From Smittium mucronatum (Eukaryota; Kickxellomycota; Harpellomycetes; Harpellales; Legeriomycetaceae), in the NCBI GenBank assembly GCA_001953115.1, contig LSSL01000503.1:1-64000 (forward strand): a stretch of DNA of 64,000 nt. Reading direction: 5' to 3'. The notes below the pieces were generated by a model. It ran no database searches. It had not been told where the DNA came from and saw only the letters and a program-made list of their open reading frames with translations. The stretch's first letter is position 1. Every line of letters begins with the position of its first letter. Position numbers and translations under genes: made by a program. This document shows positions 27,301-39,000 of the stretch, one piece after another.

Positions 27301-29496
27301 AAATCTCCCATATTATAGCAAATTCTTTAGTACACTAGACTTTTAACTAGTAGAGATTTCTTTCTTTTTAATAAAAATCTTGGTTTGTTATCGTGGCTTT
27401 TATTCGCTTAAAATACTAAATGTAGCAAATAATAATTGTGAAAAATCATGAGTTGGAAAATTTTCCACAATTTTAAAAATTAAACGAAATCATTATGCCA
27501 TTAGATATTGACGGAACTAGCTTATAATTTTTGCAGAAAAAAGAATCTTGTATGTCAAATAAGCCCTGGACCCAAAGCCCAAATGGTATTGAGGCTCTAG
27601 TGGGACGGGAATGGATTGGATAATATTTTTACCTTGTTTATTTTTTTAGTGTTTTATTTAACAAATTTCATAAAAAATAAAAAAAGATATCTCAAAGAAT
27701 ATCTCATCTTACCAAATATTAGGTAATTGGAATTGCCAAGTATATATCAACATCTGGTGCTACTTTTTCTAATAGCCCTATTTGCTCAACTCAATATTTG
27801 AAACTCATAGTGAAAATTTTTTCATCAGATAATAATAAGATTTAATTAGAATTTTTCGTAGATTTAAAATAAAACATCTTGTTCGATTAATAAATAACGT
27901 CACAATTTAACTCATAATTATTATTTTTTGTTTTTATGGCCGGATTAATCAAGTGATTATTCCTTTTGTAATACAACAGTGTAAAAGATAGCGCATTTGA
28001 TTTTTATTTATATCAATAAAATTCATCAATACTTCGACAATTTCAGACCATAACATTATTTAAATTATCAGTTTGTGAGAATCCGTTGATTTTCGCTATA
28101 TAGCTAAAAAAAAATACGCAAGAACTCTTTACTCTTTAGCTTAAACTAATTTTGGAAATATGAATATATATTTGCACTTTCACAAATCTTTTCCCGTCAA
28201 ACATATTATGCTGTTATCAATTTACTATTTTGCAAGAATGTGTTATAGTTATTTGCAATGTAATTAAACAGCCTTTTTGCCACATTAGAAATTTCTTTCA
28301 TTAACGAATGGAAGAATAGGATTTTTTTTAAGGATTAAAGGGGTAAAAGGCCAACAGTCGCTAGAACCAAATCACTCGTCTCCCTCCCTCCACTAAATAC
28401 ATTTAAACTTATCATTAATCTAGTTGTTTATCGCACGAAATTCTTGGTCGTAACCAGTGTAATTTTTGTATAGTGACAATACTAATACTAATTTATGTTT
28501 TCGAACAATAGTCCTAATGCGCATTTTACTTGCTTTATTAACCAATTAGTTTTCGCAGCCAAGTTTTTTTAACGATGGAAATTTTTAATTTTTTCAAATT
28601 GCACAAATTTATTTCATGAATAAAATACTTTATTTTAAGTGATTAAAAAGCAGGCGAAATATAAATAGGTCAATAGTCACGTCATCCTAATTTATATATC
28701 GGTTATATGGAAATGAGTATACTAATATTATTTATTTTCATTCGGAAATTTTGAGATCTGAGTTCGCCAGTCTAACCCTCTCCTGCTTTAAAATTGATCG
28801 ATTAAAAGGATACTAATACTAGAATCAAATGACCTCTAAATATATAGCTTGGAATTAGGTAAAGGAGGACCAGATTTGGCACTATTTTATGTTTCGGATA
28901 ATAGATTTTAGAGTCCCGTATCGTAGAATGGTGTTTAGAAAACAAAATAATCTTTCATAGTCGAGGTTTATATTTCATTCAATCCGATTACGTATTTTTT
29001 TTACAAAAGTTGATGACAATAGTTTATAAACCTGATGAGTATTATAAATAAGTGCAATTACTTGTCCGTTCGTCCTAACCTAACGCAAATAGATGAAAAA
29101 TACCCGAGCAGAGTTCTATTCAAGTTTGGATTCTGGTGGTGAGACGGATTTTTATTTTATCTTTTTATAGAAATTGGGGAATATTTTATCGATGAATTGG
29201 ATACAAATCAATAAACATATGAAACACGTTATGAGTTTCTTTGGCGTTTTTCTTGAATTGAAATAAATTTAGGTGATAGCTATTAATGAGCCAATAAAAA
29301 CCCAGTATAATGAAGCCGATTTTTAATCTACAATGGCCATATGTTGAACAGGATTCAGGTTTAAAAAAGGCATCCTTTTCAGGACTCATTAATATATTGG
29401 TCTCCTATTTGCACAATCTATCATTTGCTGTAAGGTATTTAATAGAATCAAGCAAATGATAAGACCAAATTGGGGATATATTAAATTATCTGAAGA
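27301..29496. other. intergenic, moderate composition
   Basis: No gene is supported. The sequence is clearly less AT-extreme than the deserts, and there are short coherent-looking stretches near 27550-27610 and 29060-29150, but all frames are broken. It may hold eroded mobile-element sequence. It also contains the upstream region of the glycosyltransferase gene. Confidence 0.45.
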
Positions 29497-29586
29497 ATGA
29501 AGTTCATTGTTGCACTTTCAGCCTTGGAAGGGCTAAGGCCTGTACATCCACTATTTCAGGGTTATGAATTTTATCAGTTTTCTTGA
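29497..29586 (+). CDS. possible 29-residue small ORF upstream of the glycosyltransferase
   Basis: ATG at 29497 opens 29 codons starting MKFIVALSALEG and ending at TGA. The hydrophobic N-terminal run resembles the start of a signal peptide, but the ORF is very short. It lies about 185 bases before the glycosyltransferase start and could be an upstream ORF in its leader, or chance. I could not splice it in frame to the downstream gene: TTTCAG at 29725-29730 could be an acceptor, but stops follow before the downstream ATG. Confidence 0.15.
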   Translation: MKFIVALSALEGLRPVHPLFQGYEFYQFS

Positions 29587-29770
29587 AATGTCGACATCCT
29601 TGGTTAATGTAAAAAAAATAGTTTGAAAAGGGTTTTATTTTTAATAGCTATATATAATCTTTTATATGGTTTAATTTATCTATGTTCGTTCTTCCTTTCG
29701 ATAAATAATTCCCAATTTCCTTCGTTTCAGAGGGGCTTTTGAGTTGTATTAATTAAATATTAACCCCTTT

Positions 29771-30721
29771 ATGATGATTAAAGACAAAAATTTTATAATA
29801 AAGGGCGTGTTGAGAAAGGTAAAGACTTTTACATTAGTGGTGCTCATACTCACCTGCGTTTATTGGGCTATTTTGTACTTTCCTTCGCATCTTTACTTTA
29901 ATACCAAGCACAATTTATACCATGGAGACTCTTCAACCCGCATTTATCCAAGTATTAAGTTTGATTTGAAATCATCAAACAGTTCAAACTGGCATTTATC
30001 GACACATGGCTTTAATGCGCTAAAAATCAAAGATGAAAGTAAATTTGTAAATTATGTGCGTCTTCCCAAAGAATACTACGGACCTGGAAAACTCAGTGAT
30101 CTTGGGGAAGAATACCTCGTCATGGTTCCGATATCAAAAGTTGAAGACATTGTTTTTTTAAAAAACTTTTATTCCGATTTGAACATCAAAGTCATTTGCG
30201 ATTTAGACGATCCTAGAGAGGAATGTGATCACCATCTTCCCGGAAATTATAAATACGGATCTCTTGACAAAAAAACCTTCGACCTGTTCAAATATGCCTG
30301 TGAAAATTTTAAAGGCTATAAAATGTACGCCAAAATGGACTTTGATGCATATTTGGACAAAAACTATGCCTATGGTGTAATCAAATTCATGATGGATAAT
30401 AGTGATAAAAGAATTTATTATGGTAACCCATACATGGATAAGAAAGTAAAGAAGGTTTTTATGGGTGGCAATTTTTACGCTATTACTTCCCCACTTATGG
30501 CAGACTATTGCAGTTGTAATATACCCACACCCATGTCTGTCCCCGAAGACGAATGGTACGGAAACGTTTTAACTGATTGTACCAAAGAATTAAATGATGG
30601 GAAAAACCACCAAATCCAGTATATGTACAACGACATGAAAAAAATACTCCATAAAGAATACAGATCCAGTGGAGTCCATCTAAGATTAGGAAGAGGGGTT
30701 TATAAATCATGGTTCTTTTAA
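29771..30721 (+). CDS. GT31-like (beta-1,3-galactosyltransferase-like) type II membrane glycosyltransferase
   Basis: An intronless 316-residue frame. A TAA in frame at 29750-29752 precedes the first ATG (29771), which is followed at once by a second ATG. The N-terminus is basic (about residues 1-19), then one hydrophobic segment at about 20-38 acts as a signal anchor. This is the type II topology of Golgi glycosyltransferases. The rest should be lumenal. Motifs in GT31 order are visible: KMDFDAYL at 188-195 with a DFD (190-192) in the place of the metal-binding DxD; GGNFYAITSPL at 232-242, equivalent to the family's GGxxYxxS block; and PEDEWYG at 259-264 and beyond, equivalent to the ED-V-x-G block. 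The protein is short but within the range of compact fungal members. The donor sugar and acceptor cannot be read from sequence. It stands alone: no intron, no neighbouring pathway gene, and mobile-element remnants within 1 kb downstream. The minus-strand frame at 30495-30773 is its shadow. Confidence 0.72.
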   Translation: MMIKDKNFIIKGVLRKVKTFTLVVLILTCVYWAILYFPSHLYFNTKHNLYHGDSSTRIYPSIKFDLKSSNSSNWHLSTHGFNALKIKDESKFVNYVRLPKEYYGPGKLSDLGEEYLVMVPISKVEDIVFLKNFYSDLNIKVICDLDDPREECDHHLPGNYKYGSLDKKTFDLFKYACENFKGYKMYAKMDFDAYLDKNYAYGVIKFMMDNSDKRIYYGNPYMDKKVKKVFMGGNFYAITSPLMADYCSCNIPTPMSVPEDEWYGNVLTDCTKELNDGKNHQIQYMYNDMKKILHKEYRSSGVHLRLGRGVYKSWFF

Positions 30722-31583
30722 GAAAATCTTTCCTGGGCAAATATTTAAAGAAATTTTCATAATCCGGATTCAATGGAAATTAAAAATTGATGATTTACAT
30801 CCTTTTTGCTTCATTCGTTGGCTAATACCCGAATTTATTCAAAAATTGATATACGTTTAATGGAAAATCAGGTCTAATAATGATATTAGCCCCAGGTTAG
30901 GCAAGATCGTTGATTTAATCAGGTCCATATTCTTCGTTTTCCGTCCAAATCTCATTATTCATTTTGGAACAAATTTATTTTAAATCTAGATTATTTACAC
31001 TATTAACATACTGTAAACCTATTCATTCTCAAAATTTCGATTATATTTATGATTTTTGTTAGAATTTTCTTTTTAACACTCCCTAAATGTACCAAATAAT
31101 ATCTTAATTATGTCTAAAGTAGACATCACGGTTGTCTTAAAAAACCCACGGCTTCTTATGATTTTTAATCAACATACTCATATGGCCAAATTCATTTTTC
31201 TTTTTTTGCACATAAGTTCGTTGTGATACGTGGGATGTAACGATATGGGACTCGTACCTTATCACCCAATGGTTAATATTAGCTTTGCGACTTTTTCTGT
31301 GGCCTGTAAAAACAAAGACGAAATGATAGGATTTTTTTTTTATTTTCCAAGCGGTTTTTTGGTTTCTTTAAATTAAAATTAAAAACATCAAGTCTTCATA
31401 AATTTATTTCTTAGGGATTCTAATTCCCCACTTGTATTTTTTTTCGTTAAGAGTCATTATATATGATAGTACTGAATTTTGATATTTTTCCTATCCTTAT
31501 TATATATGGCTTTTTGGAAATTTCCCAATCATTCTTAACAGACTAAATATTTAACCAGGACGGTAGTTTAGATTCAAAGCATC
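30722..31583. other. intergenic, downstream of the glycosyltransferase
   Basis: No gene is seen. The 3' untranslated region of the glycosyltransferase should lie at its beginning, though no clear AATAAA follows within the first 60 bases. The remainder is AT-rich up to the direct repeat that marks the next retroelement. Confidence 0.5.
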
Positions 31584-31598
31584 TTAGAAATATGAATC

Positions 31599-32225
31599 TT
31601 TTTTTTTTGTATCACGGAATTTTATTGTAAGATAACGTCATTTAAAAGTATACTAAAAAATATGAAAAAAGGAAAAAGTTTTATAGAAAGACTATTATCC
31701 TAACTACAATAGGCTCCTCTGTCGGACTACCGGCTGCGTACCTACGGGTAAAAGGTTCAATCTACCAGTCGAAAGGCATTCCCCTGGCATTGCTTCAAGT
31801 AGTCTGGATTGCTGAGGTTACGTGCAGTCATGAATTAAGCCCTTTTTCAATGAACAATAGTTCATTGAAGCTACTGAGCTCCTATTCAGAGCCTACTTCA
31901 AATAGAATTAATAAAATTAGACTCCTACTCAAACGTGAGTTTGATCGACATGGCTTTCCTAAAAATAGCTGTTAGACGCTGAGATCCGTCTGAATGTCGA
32001 ACGCTGGACTTTTGCATTAGACTATGTCTCAGCTGTGCAAACGACCGGTTCCTCCTGTTTCTAGATGGTCCTCTTCTGGAATCGCTGTCCTCCGAATCGC
32101 TGTGCGCTGTCTCCACTATTCCCAACCAAGAATAGTACAAAGATGTGTGAAATTTTGGTCTAGTGTACTTCGAAAAGTACGCTATATAGCCCCTAAACCA
32201 CAACAAAGCATTTCACTATTAGGGG
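31599..32225 (-). mobile_element. retroelement-like copy B with poly(A) tail and 15-bp target-site duplication
   Basis: A 627-bp insertion reading on the minus strand. Its 3' end has ACAATAAAATTCCGTGATACA followed by a run of ten A (on the plus strand T at 31599-31608). It is bounded by TTAGAAATATGAATC (31584-31598) and TTAGAAATACGAATC (32226-32240), a 15-bp direct repeat with one C/T difference. Its 3' 310 bp are homologous, with roughly three quarters of bases shared, to copy A at 22499-22818. The homology breaks at about 31911, exactly where copy A begins. A polyadenylation signal, poly(A) tail, long target-site duplication and variable 5' ends are the hallmarks of target-primed (LINE/SINE-type) insertion. 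The 5' part carries an open frame described separately and a GTACTT..AAGTAC hairpin near 32164-32179. An LTR origin is a less likely alternative. Confidence 0.65.
31925..32206 (-). pseudogene. open frame inside retroelement copy B, no recognised domain
   Basis: This is a 93-codon open frame within the insertion, with no ATG at its head (it would begin at a TTG), ending in TAG or TAA close to 31925. Codon use is noticeably richer in G/C than the flanks. The centre is charged and of low complexity (HSDSEDSDSRRGPSRNRRNRS), followed by FAQLRHSLMQKSSVRHSDGS. It is probably the truncated end of an element-encoded protein (an ORF1 or gag-like tail, or the C-terminus of ORF2). I see no catalytic or zinc-finger motif. 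The overlapping plus-strand frames at 31790-31975 and 32024-32257 are shadows. Confidence 0.3.
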
Positions 32226-32240
32226 TTAGAAATACGAATC

Positions 32241-32749
32241 GAGTTAATTTAAAATGAAAAAATCATCACTCTCTTTTCCATAAAAAAACAATCCAAGAAA
32301 ATTTTCATAGATTCCCAAAAATACCCGAAAGAATTCAAGGATTTGTCCAATCTCATTGAATAAACTTTTTTCTACATCAACACCAATATCAATGAAATTA
32401 CAATATGCCCTTTTATTTATAATATAACAAAACATTCAAGGGTACCAACAATATATCCTTTCCTGAGAGCAAATCTATAATATCTGAACTGATAATTTCT
32501 GATACACCGATTATTTTCAAAATGATAGACCAAAAACCAGCTGGATTTGAGTGAAACTATCTATTTTTCGAGCACATTGGAAGTGACTTTAGCCTAATTC
32601 AAGTTGTGTATAGTAGACACCGCCGATCCCCAATCATCTGAATTGTTACTACTTTGCAAAATGGCCTGAAATACAGATATATACACACATTCGGGTTATG
32701 TGATGGATGTTAAATGCCACGTTTCATTATACATAGAGATAGCTATTTA
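32241..32749. other. intergenic
   Basis: No supported feature. This is moderately AT-rich sequence between the retroelement and a decayed coding patch. The minus-strand frame at 32244-32435 is Phe/Ile-rich and looks like chance. Confidence 0.45.
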
Positions 32750-33072
32750 ATAATTAGAAAGGTTTTGTATGCTGAATGTAGTCCCCTGGAATAGCTGAAG
32801 GTTCTACCAATATAAAAATAAAACCTTTATACTCTACTCCAATTTCTATTAATTGTTGTGGATTCTAGATATTTTGTAAGTGTGAATTCATAATTTTTCC
32901 CTTCAAGGCTGAAATCGGCAAACCCAATCAATTTTTTATGGATTCGGTAAGTCTGCTGCCATGAAAACAGCATGAGTCAAAACAGGGATAAAACATGTCT
33001 CTCTAAAAGCAAGTACTGCCGAAAAGTGCTCACATCATAAGTGATCAACTTTAAAAACTTATGATGACCTCA
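32750..33072 (-). pseudogene. decayed coding patch, unknown family
   Basis: Reading the minus strand from about 33070, one frame runs through FLKLITYDVSTFRQYLLLE..HVLSLF, meets a single TGA, then continues from ATG at 32973 for 48 codons (motifs RIHKKLIGFADFSLEG, YEFTLTKYLESTT, NRNWSRV) to TAA at 32829-32827. A neighbouring frame overlapping that end continues with YKGFIFILVEPSAIPGDYI before stopping. The composition looks coding, and the joined reading would need one nonsense and one frameshift change. That fits an old pseudogene or transposon remnant. I recognise no family, and a spliced live gene cannot be excluded. Confidence 0.25.
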
Positions 33073-36000
33073 CGAAGTTTCTCATGAAATTTCTCATAAA
33101 TGAAAATGTGACTACCTGTATGATAGGTAACGCAAAATAGATAAAAATATTTTGCGAGAAAAATTCTTAATTGGGAAATCGCCATTAAAACACTATAGAA
33201 TAAACAAAAAAAAAAAATCTGTTTGTGGATTGAGGAGTTGAAAATCGCAAAAAATGAAGATAGAAAAATCTCATACTTTTTTATCCAGATCTAGAGCTCA
33301 GGCGTATTTGTGCCTATAAAATTAAAATTAGGACCTTACAAACGGTTCAGCGGCTGAAAAAAATGATATATATTGCAAATTTAAAAATATATATTTTACC
33401 CCGAAATTTTGATGCTATTGTAACTGTTAATCAAATCTTATTAAATAGAATGTATTGGGTCGGATATCTTTGTGAGAAGGTCCATCTGTTTTACTTGTGC
33501 TGATTCGATCAGGATGAAAAATCAATATTATAATTTTTAAAAATCATGATTGGTAATATTCGGGAATCCTCCATTGGAAAATTCTAAATATACCCTGTTA
33601 CGACCCCGAACTGAAACCACCTACCTTAAATTTATAAAGAAAAAATCCAAACTTTTTAAAAGCATCCGCTTTAATATAATAGTTCTGATTCCAAATTATT
33701 CAACAACTGTACCTTAAAAAATTAATTCGGATATTATGGGCTTCCGGATTTAAAAGGGAAGTTTATTAATATTATTTTCATTGAGGTTTTTTTGATTTCG
33801 AAAAAAAACTGGAGAAGGGTTCCAAAAAAAACATTCGCTATAAAAAAATTTATATCTTTTGTTTTTAAATTAGTAGCTCTTTTATTCCAAGATTATTTTT
33901 AGATAAAGCTGGTATTTTAAGTCCCTAAACGACGAATATATTTAAATTTGGGCTATATCAAAAAAATTAATAGAAAAATTCTTACCTAAAAACTGATACC
34001 GATTTGTGTTGCTTGAATATTCTTCATTTTTCCAAACTTTATTCGCCAATAAGAGATATTTGGGGGAGGGGGGTTAATCGTAAACTCCATAAACCGAAAA
34101 AAAGTAAACAAAATAACATCCTGATTTTAAAAATATAAATTTAGGATTTTTTTATCTATATTTACAATTTATTAATTGAATCTTATTAGATATTTAGTCT
34201 AAATAATTCTAATTTTATTAAATCATCTCAAGTTCAATTTTCTGAAATAAAAGCTTCTGAAGAACTGCAGTTTTAATTATATATTGCAAAATTTTGAGGT
34301 GTACTAAGGGAATAAAAAGGGTGGTAGCGAAACTTATGTAAATAGTAATTATACTTATGAATTATTACTGTGCTCTAATTTTTTTGCGAATTTCCACTTC
34401 GTAATGGTGCCAAATCCATTTAATTAATTATTACTAATAATTAATGATCTTTGTTTACATATCCAACTTTATCTGTAATGTTATTTTAACTCTTTTTTTT
34501 TTAATAACTTAAATTCTTTTAAAATCCGAAACCCGTATATCAATAAAAGTATCCACGAATTATTTTTTTATTAAGAATATTCGATCCAAATCAGTCATCA
34601 GTATCTAAAGTTCAGTTTAACTGCAGAAGTTTTACTTTTAATACCTAAGAATCTTTCTTGATAATTAAAACCCGATGGTTTCTATTTTAATGAAAACAAA
34701 ATATATTTTATAGATATTAAAGCAATAATTCAAAGTAAGAGATTATTTAAATGATTTTTTCTAGATTTAATTTCAAAAATAAACTTAAAAATACGTTTTG
34801 TTTATTCAATTTTAAATTTTTCCTATTAAAATTATTTTTTTACATTTTTCTTGGGAAATTTTTTTTTAAATTATGTAATGAATATAAATAGTGATTTTTT
34901 TATTTTTTAAAGGGGAAATTTACCAAAAAATCTCAAAAAATAAATGTACACTATCATTTTTTCCAGCTTAATTATATTTAAAAATTGAATTTACAAAAAT
35001 ATAACTCCTTTTATTACTTGAAAAGCATTTTAAACACTTTTGTGCCCTGAAAAAAATCCTTTTTAAACTCAAAAAAAATATGTCGCATAAATAGCTAATT
35101 TGGATAAATTAAAGATTTTTAATAATAATAATTGCATTATAAATTAATTTATAATGCTAATACACAATTTTTTCTTTTTTAAATTTTATACTTCTTTAGG
35201 TGCAAAATATTTTCATCGTACTTTATCAATTAAATACCAGAAAATTCATTCCTTATTTTAAGTATCAGAGTCGATTCGATTCGATTTTTTAATAAAAATA
35301 TTATTCTCAAATAAAGTTTTGGGTTTCATATTTTGTTCCCAACATTAAATATATCGGATGAAAATGTTTGAGAACATTTATCACAGATCTAGAGAAATTT
35401 TTTCTAGATAAAAGAATTAAAAATATTTCCGTTAAACCATTCAAAAAGGTTATTTTATAAAATATATAAATGGTAAAAATAAACCTATTTACTATTTTTC
35501 ATGTCTTTATATAGATATTAATAAATATCATTATATCATATCGGGGAGAAATAATAGTTCATAAGAGGATGGATTATTATATGATTCTTAGTTTTAATCA
35601 ATCTCGTTTCAAATAAGGTCCAAATATGATCTCGTGAATTTTAGATGATTATAGATTATTTATTTCAAATTTGGACAAGTTTTTTTATTAAAAAAATCCT
35701 TCATAAGATCTAGATAAGTTCCGGAAAGTGTTATTTAGATGATAAATTTTATTATAGCTTTTATTAAGTGTGAAACGGCTAACTAGTGGGTGGAATATTA
35801 TTAAAAATTATGAAAACTACTAAATTTATTGCACTTATTATAAACTGTTTTTTAAAAAGGAAAGAATAAATTTTCAAAAAGATCCTATTATTGTCTCTTC
35901 CCCACTCCATTTTTTAGAACTTTAGAAAATTTGAATTATTATAAAATATTTTTTTATTTAAACCCACTATAAGACCTTTGTATACGTTTTAACTTGGACT

Positions 36001-39000
36001 TTTAATACTAAATATTATGTAGGCTAAAGTCAAAAATATTTTATTTAATAAAAAAAAAACACTTCTAATATGGTAATATAATTTAGTCATTTTAACTTAT
36101 AAAATAGAAGAAAATCGATCAATTTCGTAATTTTTTTATAAAAAAATTATATGAATACTAAATAATAAATTCAATTAATATTAATTTAATTAAATAAATA
36201 AATTTTCATAGATCTAAAATTTGTGTGTAATCCGAATTTCTTAATTGCTTTTTATAAGATTTTACATATCATGAATATAATAGGTTTTTTAAACCACATC
36301 CATAGAATAAAGTACTCTGTATATTAATCATTATTTTATAAAGTAAATTCGATTATATTATTTAATATTTTACAAAGTAAAGTGCTAATGAAAATTTACT
36401 AATATTCTATAATAATATGTATATATATATTAAGCTAAAGGTTGATTATAGTTATCCTTTTATTTATTTTTCCACAGAACATTGTATAAATTGAATTTAC
36501 CCATAAGATAGGCTAAAAATTAAGTTTTTATATGTATAAAAAATGTTATTGAGTTAGTTTTTTTAGAGCATAACGGATTAATATAATTTATAACTTATCA
36601 AAAAGCAAAAAATAAAATTGCGATTTTTTTTTTTGAAATAAACACCTAGATTTTTCTATGCGAAATTCTTAAAAATATATAAATAATATTAATGCACATC
36701 AAAGAAAAAATATTTTATTCATAAACGACATAATAAAATATAATCTGGACAAAAATAAATCTAAAATATCATTAAAAAGGATGTAAAAATGATGTGAAAA
36801 AAAATCTACACCTATAATTAATAAATTTACTGCCCAATTTTAATTTTTTAAAAAAATAAATTCAATCTAAATTAGGTAAAAATTTCTGATAAATATAATA
36901 TTTCAATTTTAAAATCTAAATTTGTCGTATTTTTGAAGAAGAAAAAAAAAATTAAAATGAAAAATTATGCTATGTTATGTTATATTTATTGACGATCTTA
37001 AAGATGATTTACCATTTTTATAACTAATTTATACACTAATTCACAAAGATTTAGCTATTGCTGAAAATGATGAAAAATAAAATGTGGGAGTTTTTTATCG
37101 CCGAAAGATCTCTTACTTAGAAGAGATTAATATTTTTATTAATTTAAAAAAATTAATACCGTTTTTAATAACATATTTTAATATTTTTGTTGAAATATTT
37201 TTTTTTTCATAGAATAATTTTTAAAATCATATCAGTTCACATATATATATCACATATAAATAGCCAATCCAAACATTCTTTAATTTATCATAAATATTAT
37301 AAATTATGCTAAAAGCTGTGATGCCAAATTTTAAAATGTTTATATTTGTGAATATTTTTTTAAATCAACAGCATTATATAATAAAAACCAAGCGATATAT
37401 ATATATATTCATATATTTCTAGCGACATAAGCAATTTATTTTAAATTTTCTTTATTGATAATTTGATTTTCCGAATTCAAATTAGCTAATATCATGTTTT
37501 CAATTTATAGTGACTAAAATTAAAAAATTTAAACCCCCTCTTTATTAGATCTGAATAACTAATCGGCATCTAGACCTAATCAAAAAATAAAGCTTCTTAA
37601 TTAATTAAAGTTTAAATTTCCAAAAAATTCTCCTAATATAAATAGAACCTTTAAAAGAAAACTATATTTTTTTTCAACGAGAAAAAATAAAATTTTGCAT
37701 TAAACTTTATTCTTTGCAATATATTTTCATTTAAATAATATATATGAAATAAACATTTTTTAATTATTTAAAATTGCTTTGAAATAGTTTACTGGCATAA
37801 GATCCAATGGGATATATATATTTATTTCCTTTTAAAGAGAGAGTTAAATAGTTTGCTAAAATAATTTCTGATATTTTTTTTAAAATATTAATAATATCTA
37901 ATTCGGTATAACATTTGGGTTTTTTTTTATTGGATTATATGTTCATCTTTCAATTATAAATTTTATCCTTAAATCTATTTTTTGCGTTATTTTTTTTTTA
38001 AATATATATTTAAAGTTTAAAAACAAGCCATTTCAAAAAAATCATGCATAATTTTTACTGAATTGCAGATTTTGGGGGTTTTTATACAAATTTTAAATTT
38101 AAATAATCTTATTTTTATCAATTCACAAATTTAACTAGGCAAAAATGGCTATAAATATAGTTTTAAATGTAAATTTTTGTTTTTTGACATTTCATTACCT
38201 AGATATCGCGCTATTTCATTGATTATTATTTTAATCCGTCATTATAGCAACAATAAAAAATAAGTATTAAATAAATTTATTCGATTAATATTAAAAAATA
38301 AAGATATTTTTTGTAAAATTAATCAAGTTTTTATTTAAAAGGGTAAAAATCTGTTCAATTTTGCGATGGTTAGCATTTTTTTATTGTTTTATTAATATAA
38401 GGGGGGAAAATCCTTTTTTTTTATTGACTATATATACGCTGTAAAATGATTTTTAAATTTTGACATTGGTATTTTATAGTAAAATTCTCTATGAGCTAAA
38501 AAATATCTAATTTTTCATCACTAAAAAAAAGATCAAAGAATTTACTTTTTTAAAAAAAAATCATGGAATTTTATTTGAGGCAATAGTATTTTAATCGCTA
38601 AAAATTTCAGATCATTTAGGGCTATTTGGATTACTTATTCTTTTTTCAAATATTATATAGAGCTCAATAAAAATTAAATCTGATATATATAGGGCTTTTA
38701 TAAGAGTACATACATTTTATATTAGCCCTAAAACTATCAAAGTAAATGAATGGAATAAAAAAAATCCAAAGTCTGGATAAAATATATTTTATGTAGAAAA
38801 AAATAATTAAAGATAAATCATATTTTTAAAAAAATCAAAAAAATCAAATTACATGAAATTTTTTTCTTCTGGTTATTAGATATTTAATATACTATGTTTA
38901 ACATTTTTTAAATTTTTTAAAGTCATTATATTATTAAAACTAATTTTAAAATTAATCTTTATAAAAAAAAAAGAAAATTAAGAAAGAATAACCAACGTTT

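Noticed and set aside
30495..30773. 92-codon minus-strand ORF over the glycosyltransferase
   Set aside because: It is the antisense shadow of the GT31-like frame, which has the family motifs.
31715..31765. GGTTCAATCTACC resembling a tRNA B box inside the retroelement
   Set aside because: No matching A box at the right distance and no cloverleaf could be drawn. Copy A does not preserve the motif, and it lies on the strand opposite to the element's inferred orientation.
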